Shown here: in pieces, positions 36,055-47,900 of the stretch
How positions within the stretch are numbered: the first letter of the stretch is position 1
Layout of the letters: each line of letters starts with the position of its first letter
From: Adineta ricciae
Taxonomy: Eukaryota > Rotifera > Eurotatoria > Adinetida > Adinetidae
Direction: 5' to 3'
NCBI GenBank assembly: GCA_905250025.1
Contig: CAJNOJ010000038.1
Coordinates: forward strand, 62,001 to 126,000
DNA: 64,000 nucleotides
The notes under the pieces: generated by a model
Database searches by the model: none
Told to the model about the DNA's origin: nothing
What the model saw: the letters and a program-made list of their open reading frames with translations, nothing else
Position numbers and translations under genes: made by a program

Positions 36055-38913
36055 ATTTCGAAATGTAATTATCTAAAATGAGAAAATGTAATTATTCATT
36101 CTGTGATCTAACTTAGAGATCAACAGACATTGAAGAAAATATTTTCTTTAAATTGAATCTATAGTACAATTCGTCATTGTAACAAAATCTCACTTCGAAA
36201 GAATTTCGTTTCGAAGTTTTACGATGTAACAAGAGAAATAAAAATATTGCGCAAGTTTAATTGTTCGAAACGAATATACAGTGAATATACTAAAACAATG
36301 AATTTCACCGATCATCGATTCGACGATTGTACAATAATAATACAATGATTTTTAAAGCTAATAAGAAATTCAAACAAATAACTCTTGTGGTGTAAGAATG
36401 TACCGAAGAAAATTTCTGAAATTGGATATTATAATAATGATGACGAAGATATGTAATAAATGATTCGCTATTGACGACGTACAGCGTCATGATTATGAAG
36501 AAAAGAACAGAAATACACATGTGTACACTTATCTTTTCTCTTGATTACAATGATTATTTATGCGTGAAGCACATGAATATTAGAAAATAAATATAATGTA
36601 TAAAGTGATCAATATTCAAAACATACATCTGTTGCAAAAAGTTAAATATCACAGAGTGATTTCTATTCTTATATGAAAGCACCAACTGTTCCATAATAAA
36701 ATTCAAAGTATACAAGCACGTTTTTTTAATCGAAGAAAAGATATTTTCTATACTATTGTATCATATCAGATGCTTCTTGCATAACCTTTATGTTCTTATG
36801 GTTCACTTTGTATGAAAGTAAGAACAATCAATGAATGTTAAAGAAAACTTTACAATCGATAATATTAAATTTGTTTAATCTGGTAAAATGACAGTTGGTC
36901 CTTCATAGAATAGTGATCGATGTGGAGAATATGTATGGTTCGTATGTTTTAACTTCAGCTATAATGATTAATTTCATATGAACACTAACAAAAAATGAAA
37001 ATATGTGACCAATGGTAACACTTTTCAAAGAAGATATTAAACAATAGTTGAGAAGATTCTAATGAATCCAACTTTTTTTTCAAACTTATCGAATCCTCAA
37101 CAATAAGAGTCAATTATGACTTCTTCAGCTAGATGTTCTTTGTTACTGGTATTCAGCTGTACGGCTAACTATAGTTTAACAATCCATTATTAGCGGGAGT
37201 ATGTCGTAGCGATTAAAAATGTCTACGTACATCATATGTTGAAAAGCTGTAGAACATAAAAATTTCAATATGCTTCAAATCTCTCCATTTGTGATCTTAA
37301 TCTTTCTTGGCATCAATTGCATAAAACGACGATGTCGGATATATCTTTTTATGCTAAAAAGTCATTATCAAAGTTAGTTTTCTCATCAAAGTTATTCGAT
37401 TTTCTTCTTCCATCGTAGTTCCTTATCAATTTCAGACATTTACCACAGACCTTATTTTCACCCCACCCTCACCCTTCTGATTGAGAAATTCTTGTTTGTA
37501 TAGAATCTCCACATGATTGTTGTTCTTTCAAATATTTCTTTTCGATGAAGATGTTGTTCTTTTTCTCTCAGTATGTTAGAATTTATGATTTACCTCGACA
37601 TTGATTATTCGTTCTCACGTTCCGTTATTCTTTTGTCTTTTCTTTCTTTTTCTTTAGTAAACGAATAGTTCAAGGTAGAAAAAACAAATGACGATATAAA
37701 CTTATCAGCAGTGACACTTTTTCAATTAAAAATCACCACATTGAAGTTAGTTTCAATGTTGTAGCTAATTGTCAATTTCATCTGATAATATAAAAGTTGT
37801 ATATGATAGTATACTTGTGGTAAATATTGATGCAAATGTTTATCTCACGTGGCAAACTAAAATCGAAAAGGTAAGTAAATATATTTTATTATTCGAAAGT
37901 TTCTCTCCGTCTATCTTAAAAATGTGTGTAGCGAACAAGTCAAAAGACTATCACATCTACTTTTACAAATTAGCATAAACGTAAGATAGTTTTCGTCATA
38001 AAAATTCGGGTAATATATTTTTCCTGTATGGGAAGATCTGTCGTTTCTGTGTACTACAACATCTCTTATTATTTTTCTTTGCATTTCGCGAAGCACTCGC
38101 TTTTATCGTTGTTCTTTATAGCAAAATAGAATTTTGTTAAACAAATACGAAAGATTATACAATTCTTACAAATCTATTTTATGTGATCGTTTAGACTTTT
38201 GAAAGAGTAGTAAAAAGAGATAAGAATTGTGTGTTGAACAAGGACAAAATTCATGTTATCATACTACATAGTCTAGACTTCTCCTTTTTCTATTCTGCTG
38301 TGTAAATTTAGTGTTGTTGATTTCGTAGGAACATATATTTGTATCTCTAATATAGAAACTTTCATCTTGCGCTACCTATTAAGTGATATACTTTCGACGT
38401 AAAGTACAGAAAACCATTCAAAAACCACAAGTTGAGCTGAAATTCGGACTTCAAGTGAGAATAGATTTAAAATGTTCTTGCGGGTGTAGTTTTGTTGGAA
38501 AGTGAGCGTAAAACTAGAATGATTTAATGTGTTTTCTATCCATTTGTCTACATGACAAATCCTGATGAAATTCATTGGACAAATAATCTGATTCGCTTTT
38601 GCAGTACGTCTAGCTTTCTGAGAAGATCCGAAGCTTACGTATTTACTACTGATCTGAATCTATTGTTAAGTTATATTTTGAAAGTACAGATTGTCAAATC
38701 TTCCTGAAGGTCAAAGGAAAACTTCTTCTCTGACAATACCTACTGAATATCGTTGTGAGAGGTAAAATTGAATCTATTAAATACTCAAATTATACACAGC
38801 ATATGCGAATGTATGAGTGTTTATTTAACCCTCACATCTATCCTTAACTAGTTCATTTTTGTAATTTAATATTTCAGATCACCTTATATAAAATAAAAGA
38901 ATCGAACGATATC
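36055..38913. other. Intergenic, H1; left breakpoint of the H1-only segment
   Basis: To about 36810 it aligns with 28601-29330 of H2; from there it is found only in H1. A C-rich CACCCCACCCTCACCC lies at about 37457. A possible orphan exon (open frame ending NIDANVYLTWQTKIEK at a GTAAGT, about 37870) was seen but not assigned. The last bases include a TTTCAG at about 38877, just before the TRPM start, which could be a cis or trans splice acceptor. Confidence 0.5.
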
Positions 38914-41900
38914 ATGCAAAGTGAAATGAGAGCATTAACAGATGCAGACATTAGTGGTTTGGATCAACATGAGTCGATTGCTTTGCGTTCGAATGAAATG
39001 GAAATACTGTCACAAGGTAAGTTGTTACTGTATATTACAAGTTTGCTTTTCAAAACTTTTTTTTTGTAAATTCGTTCATCAATGGAACTGCGACTATATT
39101 AAGGGATAAAAAATGCTAATATTCCTCATAGGATTCACTTTATGTATGAAATCTAAGCTCCAAAGCGATCATTCAGTCGTATTTTGTTTCAAGTCTATCT
39201 CAGAATGATTAAATTTTAGGTTTAACACCAAATGTGTCAAGAGCATCAGAGTTAAATCAACGTATGAAAAATGTATGACAACTCTGATCTGTCAAACTTT
39301 ATAGTTGAACTGTTTTTCATATTGTAGGTTATCAAAACATTGGAACTTCGCCTTCAAGATCAGTCGAAGTAAGTTACTCAGTGAATAACTTTATCATCTA
39401 CTAATCATTTTGGAATATGTTTAGTGAACCAGCATGTTTCGGCTTCTTGGAATTTAAATATCCCAGTACTACGGAGAAAAATATCGATGATGCTGCAGAA
39501 AACGATCGTTTATCATCAGTAAGTCATTGTAATCCCAATTGGAAAAACAATAAAAGACTGTTTTGCGAGTAATGTTCATATTCTATTCGTCTAGTTTATC
39601 CATGTTGCTGCTAATACAAAAAGTTTGTGGATAGCAAAAATTGTTGAAGCGTATCAACTTCGTGCACCTGATTTCATTCTGTCAATCCAAACAGGCAGAG
39701 TTCAGAAAAGCGATTCATATAAACAAATCTCTGGCATACAAGCAGAAACTGAACATGCTATTCAACATGGTTTAACTGAAACAGCAAGAATAACACGTAA
39801 AGAGAAAAGTAATTTGTTTCTGTAAGTTTTATATTTGAATACTCAGAACCTTGGGTAACAACAAGTTGTGCTAATCAAGACATTATGAAGTTATTGGGAA
39901 ATGCATTGGATAGAGATTTATGTGGAAGTGATATTCCTTGTTTAGGTTTTTGCGATTGGAAATTTGTGTCACGTAAATACTATCGTAAATTACGATTCTT
40001 TCTTTAAATGTCAGATATTCTTATTCAGATGAGCAAGACACACCGAAGTCAATGTTCAAACAATTGGTATATCGAGTAATCAAAATAATCTAATAGATAA
40101 AAAGGATATCTTTTCACATAGTTATTTCATCCTACTTTTTTAGTTGGATAATGAATATCCTCCTATTCATCAGTATGTACTGACAACAAGTACAGATGAT
40201 GAAAGAATCAGTGTTAAAAATCAGCTCGAACCTAATCACACGCATTTCTTCTTTTTTGATGCTGGATCGAACGATATGAAAAACATGTTTTTGAAACGGC
40301 AAGCAATTGAACATGAACTTAGTATTAGTAAAGTACTGAGATCTCCAGTACCTGGTTGTCTATCTAAAAATGTTGGTATGTTCTACCGATGCTAAAAACT
40401 TATCTATCAAATCTTGTCATTTTTTTCAAAATATACTTTAGTATCGGACCATGATATTCCAATTATTATGTTACTCATTGGTGGTGATTTCGAAACATTA
40501 AATGCGATATGTGAAGGATTAACCGTAGGAACACCAGTTATTGTTATTCGAGTATGTGCTCCTATGTTTAGTAAAGTTCACGCTTGATGGCTTATAAATC
40601 TGTTTTCTAGAACACAGGTGGTATTGCTGATATCATTGCTCAACTCTGTCGAAAATCGTCTACGACTGATGAACTGGCGTCATTTCGAAAGAAAACATAT
40701 ACTGAGGAATGTAAAAATGACTTTAAAAAACTATTTGAAAACGAAGACATTACCACAGAACAACATGACGATATTGAAAAATATGTTGATATTCTAAGGG
40801 AAATGGAAGGACTTGTTATTGTCTTTGACGCCATCGAACCTAATGCTAAACTAGAAGATGCCATTGCCGACGCAATGTTAACAGGCATAACCTATGAAGT
40901 CAATAATTGGGAGCAATTTTTTTGTCCGGATACCCGAGCACCGATTCTTCTATGGTGCACAGTAAGACAATATTTTAATTTTTAGATAACGATGTTTATT
41001 ACCTTCCGAAAAATACTATTAGGTATGGAACAAAGCTAATTATGCACGGCAATTATTGATTAACAACAAAGATGAGAGTTTGGTATCAATAGGTCAAGCA
41101 GAAGCAAATCAAAATCAGGTGAGAAAATTACGAAGAACGATAGAATCATTTTGACTGTTAATATGTAATCGATGGAACTTTTTACTAGATGATTCCATTA
41201 GCACAGCAATTATTGTTCGAAGCTTTATATCGAAATAATGTGCTTTTCGTGAGTTTGTTAATGGAATATGGTGCATCAATCGAACAACTAAATGATGAAC
41301 AACTTATCATTATTTGTGTTAAAACTATGGTAAATCATATTTCTCAGATCGATCTGAATTCTTTGCATTACACTTCGTTTCTAAACTTTTAAGAATGATG
41401 ATGCTCTCATTCTCTATAAATCGTCCCTTGATTCATTGTCTCTCAAACGTGATGCTGTATTAAGTGAATTGAAAACATATGTGGAACAAAGATATAATGG
41501 TTATCTTCGACAATATTTAAACCATTATGTAAATATTCGATATTTAACAACATTGCAGATCATTGTAGATTAGAATATTTTAGGTTACAAAGGATAATAT
41601 GAGAGAAAATAAGCAAATGCGCCGAGCAGTTTTAGATGATGATCAAAATCAACATAAGATCAATGCAAGTTTTACTCCATTTTCGAAAATCTTCAATGAA
41701 CGTAAGACTGAAGCACTTTATCTTTGGTTTATATTCATGAATCAACCAATGATGGCGAAGTATCTTTGTTCAAGATGTCGAGTATGATGTTCATTTGAAA
41801 TTTCATTTCGTATTTATCGTTCTCCTTTCCTTATGGTAAATATCAGAATCAAATAGTTGCAAGTTTACTCGCCGTTGATATTTATAATACATCAGCTGCA

Positions 41901-44457
41901 TTCAACACATTGAATAGACAAAATTTAAAAGCGATTTCACAGTAAGTCAAGGAAATATTTGAATATTTCTTAATCTATCTATTTCAAGAGAATTTGATCA
42001 ACATGCCAGAGGTATTATAGACAAATGTCTCGCGAAAGATGAACAATTTGCTCTCAAACTACTCGAAAGTAAAGCGACGGCTTTTTACAAATGTGTTCCA
42101 CTAGATGTAGCACAACGAGCCAATTGTCGAATATTTCTCGCCAGTAATACAATACAAAAACATCTCAAAAGTTTATGGTATCATCATTTTGACCATCAAC
42201 ATCGCTTATTGCAAATTAAAATCTCCATTTGGGTCTGTGAAATTTTTGCAAAGGATATTTTTCTGCAAAATTGAATGTTTTCGTTAGATTTTTTTCTCAG
42301 CTTTAATATTACCTCTTCTACCCATTGCATCAGTGTTAGTTCCAGCTCTGTATAAGAAGAAATCTGATCAAACAAAATCGGTATAAATAGAACTTAAACA
42401 TATTATTTAAGTTTTTGTTTATAAAGGAATCAAAAATATGGAATCCGTATCGTCCAGTAGTGATACATGCACCACCACCAGTACAAGAGAGTTTGCCAAA
42501 ACGCTTTAACATTCATGGAATAATTACACGAATCAAATGGTTCTACGAAGCACCTGTCATACGATTTTATTATAATTTAGTATGTATTAACTTTTCATCA
42601 TTGTTTGGTTGAATATTTGAAAATTTCACTTCTTTCAATAGATATTCTTCATTCTATTTTTGGCTCTGTTCAGTTATGTTCTTCTTTTGGATTATCTTCC
42701 AGTGAATATTTCCGATGAACATCGATCTGAATCTCGACATTTGCCAATTCCAATCACTGAATTAATTCTTCATATTTGTATGTGGAGCTTAATTATTGAC
42801 GAATTATATCAGGTTGGTTTTTATCCTTGTCTATTTTGTGTCAAATTTGTATCTATTTCATATAGTATATATCACAAATGACATCGGGTTATGAGTACAG
42901 TAGTAATGCTTGGAATTGGATGGATCAAGCGGCGATTCTGATCTATTTGATAGCATTTGTTACTCGTTGGTTCGGTCAAGAATCATTTTTCATTTGTTCA
43001 AAGTAAATTATTCTTCTCTAGTACACATTCGAATATATATTTTTTTTTCTTATGGACTATAGAATACTCATGTCAATTGATTGTGTTATTTGGTATATTC
43101 GAATACTTTATCTCTTTGCTGCGTCCAGAATTCTCGGACCAAAGCTAACGATGATCTATGAAATGGTAAGTTTTATTACTCTATTCATCACAACTCACGA
43201 TGGTATCTACATTGAAAATCTTCTCACAGCATATGTTTTTGTATATGCATATTCAACTGACTCTGAATTTCGTACTGTAGATGAAAGATGCTATCGTGAT
43301 CTTCATCTGTTTCATCCTTATTATTCTTTTTGGCTTTTCTGTTGCTTCTTGGTCTCTTCTGACAACTAAAGAACAAGTTGCATGGACAAATTCAATAAAT
43401 GGATCATTCCCAAACGCCAGTGTAGCATTACAAACCGGTAATGGACTGTGGAAATGGCAAATATTACGAGATGTGTTTAATTGGGGTATTTGGAAAGTAT
43501 TTGGACAAGTAGCTGAACCGTATAATGACGCTGTTAGTGGTAGGAATCATCTTATTTCTTGACATATTTTACAAAATCAATCAATTGATTCATGTTATTT
43601 CAGAAAATGATGCCTATGGTACATTTGTCTTTTTATTCGCTATTGGTTTCACAGTCATATCCAATATACTTCTTCTTAATGTACTTATCGCGATGTTTAA
43701 GTGAGTTTACAGTAAAGATGATATTCACAAATGATTTATCTTTCGTTCAACCTAGTGAAAAGATTCAACGCATACAAGAAAAATCAATAGAAATATGGCG
43801 ATACCAACGCTTTTGGTTGATTTATGAAATCAAAGATAAGACAGTATTACCTCCACCATTCAACATTTTATGTTATCTAGCCGAATTTATGAAGTACGTT
43901 TGTTGTTGTTGCTGCAAAAATCGATCCAAATCATCTCAACACACTGAAAATATTAGTAAAACTATGGATTCTAACTCTAAATTCAATAAATATCTTTTCA
44001 TTCTAATTAGATCAATCTGACGAATTATCTGCCGTTGTCATTGATGAACAAATTCCTATTCAATCGTATTTATTCAATAATAATGGTACGACCATGCACA
44101 TCGATTAATTGTCATGGCATTTTCTTGTATTTCTAGACAGATCAACTCGACAAAATCTATCAATCGACACTCGTCACATAAATCGTGAAAAAGTCATCGC
44201 CGAATCCTATTGGCACGATATTTTCGATGGAGAAAAACAAAGTAAAACGTAAATAAAGCTTGAACAGTTTATAGACTCAGGGTTACAGATCTGATAAGAC
44301 ACTATTAGCACATATAATCTCAGTGTATGAACGATATTTACACAATGGTCTATTTTTTTGTCTTTATAGATTTGACAAAGAAAATGTAGATATGGATAAA
44401 ACTCTGCAGAATCATGAGTATTATCAATCACTCTACATCATATTTCGAGTTACATGA
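38914..44457 (+). CDS. TRPM-family cation channel (5' part of a probable TRPM-LRR gene)
   Basis: About 25 exons with introns of 45-90 bp. Start at 38914 (MQSEMRALTDADISGLDQHE). The N terminus holds the TRPM SLOG homology region: CFGFLEFKYPSTTEK; FIHVAANTKSLWIAKIVEAY; DFILSIQTGRVQ; PWVTTSCANQDIMKLLGNAL; IPCLGFCDWKFVS; THFFFFDAGSNDM; IPIIMLLIGGDFETLNAICE; NTGGIADIIAQLCRK. Helical ankyrin-like repeats follow to about 42200. The channel part is at 42640-43700. S4 lies near IRILYLFAASRILGPKLTMI and the pore helix/filter near DVFNWGIWKVFGQVAEPYN, with FGQ as in TRPMs. S6 is GFTVISNILLLNVLIAMFNE, then a TRP-box region (IQEKSIEIWRYQRFWLIYEI) with VLPPPFNIL. Neither an alpha-kinase nor a NUDT9-H domain follows. 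The frame currently ends at a TGA (44455-44457) supplied by a transposon. Confidence 0.85.
44439..44446. repeat. Target-site duplication, left (CATATTTC)
   Basis: CATATTTC here and at 44868-44875 flank the foldback element. Eight bases is the length made by hAT-type transposases. Confidence 0.65.
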
Positions 44458-44867
44458 ATTTCGGCCCCAGGATTTTTCGGCCCAAACTTTCGGCCCTAAT
44501 TTATTATTAAACGTATTTAATTAGTTATTAACTATTAGTTGCATAGTGCTGAGCAGTATGAATTTCAAAACGTCAACCTGCTGAGCACTATGACATACTG
44601 CCGAGCGGTATGAATATTGAGAGATTTCGTCCTGCTTAGCGCCGTGTCATGATGCCGAGCGGTGTGACATAGTGCTGAGCAGGACGAAATCTCTCAATAT
44701 TCATACCGCTCGGCAGTATGTCATAGTGCTCAGCAGGTTGACGTTTTGAAATTCATACTGCTCAGCACTATGCAACTAATAGTTAATAACTAATTAAATA
44801 CGTTTAATAATAAATTAGGGCCGAAAGTTTGGGCCGAAAAATCCTGGGGCCGAAATTCCTGCGTCCC
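44447..44867. mobile_element. 421-bp foldback MITE (hAT-like) at the TRPM/LRR boundary
   Basis: The arms 44456-44640 and 44675-44858 are nearly perfect inverted repeats (outer part GAATTTCGGCCCCAGG). The extreme 9 bases at each end pair only partly. Within each arm CTGAGCA and CCGAGCGG motifs recur, giving nested hairpins. There is no open frame, so it is non-autonomous and would depend on a transposase elsewhere. It is flanked by CATATTTC on both sides. No second copy was seen in this window. The well-kept arms indicate recent insertion. Confidence 0.88.
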
Positions 44868-44875
44868 CATATTTC
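44868..44875. repeat. Target-site duplication, right (CATATTTC)
   Basis: Second copy of the 8-bp duplication. It is followed by AAGTACAG, which fits a splice donor (CAA/GTACAG) in phase with the TRPM exon before the insertion. Confidence 0.65.
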
Positions 44876-44929
44876 AAGTACAGTATTCGTTTTTTCTCCA
44901 AATATGATCATACTATTGATTCACTATAG

Positions 44930-47900
44930 ACTCAAACAAAACTCGCACTTAGCAACAATCAAATTAGCGATAAGGGAGCTCAACAACTGGCTGAAATTAT
45001 ACGTAAAAATGCAGTAAACAATATTTTGCTACGTTAATCTTATTTTCAACATTCATTTTCATATATAGACACTTACTGAAATTGATTTATCCAAAAATTA
45101 CATTTCCAATCATGGTATCCAATATTTGACTGATGCATTCTTGAATAACAAGGTGACTTTTGTCTTTCTTTCATCTTACACATAAACTTGCATGTATAGG
45201 TCATCACTATACTTAATCTCTCGGACAATAACATAGGAGCTCAAGGTGCTAAATATGTGGCTGAGACTTGCCGGAACAACAAGGCATGTCTCGTGTTTAT
45301 TTCGTTTGATTAATTAGAATTTCTACTTCTTTTTTGTAGACATTGATTAGTATCGATCTTTCGAACAATCAGATCGGAGACAATGGAGCTCAATATTTTG
45401 CAGATGTGCTTTTATTAAATACAGTAACTTTATTTTCTGATTGATCTTTATAATATATGGAACTTTTGTCAGACACTAACAATACTGAAATTGGATAATA
45501 ATCATTTAGGAGATTATGGAGCCAAGTGTCTAGCGAATATTCTACGAAACAATACAGTTAAATTCGGTTATCTTCTAATCATCTTTATTAATATGGTTAT
45601 CGTTTTTTTTAATAGACCCTCACTACTCTTAGTCTCGCAGTAAATCAGATCGAAGCACACGGAGCCCAACAATTAGCTCAAGCATTAGCAAACAATACTG
45701 TAAATCGACAGCTTAATCTCCGTTGTCTGTCATTTATATGTTCACATTTGTATAAAGACACTCACTATGATCAATCTTTCGTCGAATAAAATTTCCGATA
45801 AAGGTGCTCAATATTTGGCTGAGGTGTTACGAAATAATACAGTAGCTATCATTCTATGCACATCCATTCGTATTTTACTTATACATTTTCTCATAGACGC
45901 TAACAACGCTCGATCTTGGTTTTAATGGAATCGGAAATGTAGGAGCACAACATTTGGCTAATGCACTGCAAAACGATGCGGTGAGGTTCTTTCTTCAGTT
46001 GCCTCATTCATTTACTTTTTTCGAAATTTTCATATATAGCCTCTTACTACACTCAATCTGTCAAGTAATGAAATTGGATGCGACGGAATCAAACACTTGG
46101 TTGATGCTATGAGTAATAACGAGGTGAATTTCATTTTATCTTGATGTTTTTAGCAGTTTTCGTGTTTATATTTTCGACAGAGAATTACCACACTCGATAT
46201 CGAAAGCAATGGGGTTGGAGATGAAGGAATCCAACATTTAGCGGTTGCTTTGAAAAGCAACAAGGTAAATGCGTCTAGGTCATTTATTGCGCATTTTAAA
46301 TATGTATGGTATATGTAGACGGTCACCACACTCAATCTTTCCAGTAACCAGATCGGTACTGTTACAGCTAAATATCTTGCTGAAACTATAGGCTATACAA
46401 CGGTGAAATTCATTGTTGAGCTTGATGCCTTTTTTTTACACTGTCATTGTTGAATATAGACACTTGTCCAAGTCAACCTTAGTCACAATCAATTAGAAGT
46501 GGGTGGAATACAAGAATTAGCTCCTACTTTACGACTTAATACAGTTAAGCGATAGTTTTTCTATTCTTTTACTTATTTTCTTTTGATTACATAGACATTG
46601 ACTACACTGTCTCTATCAAACAATCGAATCGGTCATGAAGGAGCGCGGCATCTTGCCTATGTTTTACAAACTAACACTGTATACTACGAAAATGCTTTAT
46701 TTCTCATTTTTACATTCATATATTTGACCTAGGCTGTCACTACACTTGATCTTTCCAAGAACCAAATAGCTGATACTGGATTAAAGCATCTCGCTGATGC
46801 TTTACTAACTAACGAAGTTTAATTTATAAGCTCAATGCTTCCCTAATGTATACATAGATTTCTTTTTCTTTTCAGACGCTATTGACACTTGACCTTTCCA
46901 ACAATGGGATTGGAAATAACGGAATTGAACATTTAGTAGAAGCTTTCGAGTCAAATACAGTGAAGTTTTGCCTCTCTAGTTCATATCACAGGACTTGTTT
47001 CTGCAATTCATAGACACTAAAAACTATTATTCTTCGATTCAATAAGATTAACAATGGAGGAGCACGTACTTTGGCCTATAATTTAATGGAATATATGAAT
47101 GTGGTAAAGTATCGTTCTCTATTCATCGTCTCTTTAAACATGTGTTTTTTTATAATATAAGGGAGTCGCAACGCTTGACCTTGGTTATAATCGAATTGGA
47201 GATCAAGGTGCATATGATCTCGCTGATATTTTACGATCGAGTGCAGTAAGAACGATATTTTCTCAATTCTCATTTGATTTTATTCTGAGTTCATCTTTCT
47301 GTTTAGACCGTAACGAGAATAGAGATGACTGGTAATCCAATTACGATCACTGCGGCTAGATACTTATCTCAAACTTTACGACACAAACTAGTAATTATAC
47401 CTTTGTCTTTCTATGATACTTACGAGCATTTCTTTATTTTTTCTTATGTACAGATACTTACCACATCCACTTTCACAAACAATGACAATAGTATCGAATG
47501 GGTCGATGAAATGGCTACTTCGTTAAAACAGAATAAAGTAATGCTCATTTGTCACATAGTCTCTTGTTTTGCAATGTTAGTTTCCATGTAGACACTATCA
47601 ACACTTAGTCTTGAAGAAGAGGAAATCGGATATAAAGAGATTCGACTTCTGTCTGTTGCTTTAAGATATATTAAGGTGAATATTCGTCACACACTTTGAT
47701 TCATTCGAAAATTGATCAAATTTCTCAAACAGGCACCCGACATAGTCAATCTGAATGACAATCAAATTGGTATTAAAGGAGCTCAATATCTCTCCGAAGC
47801 TCTACGCAATAAAACAGTAGAAGAATTTCTTGATTGTGAAATGTACATTTCTTTCGATTTTCAAATAGACACTTACTCAACTCAAACTTCGAGCGAATGA

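Noticed and set aside
43740-44457. TRPM C-terminal alpha-kinase or NUDT9-H domain
   Set aside because: The exons after the TRP box give only a short polar tail (IDEQIPIQSYLF; SYWHDIFDGEKQS). No kinase or Nudix motif was found before the LRR exons.
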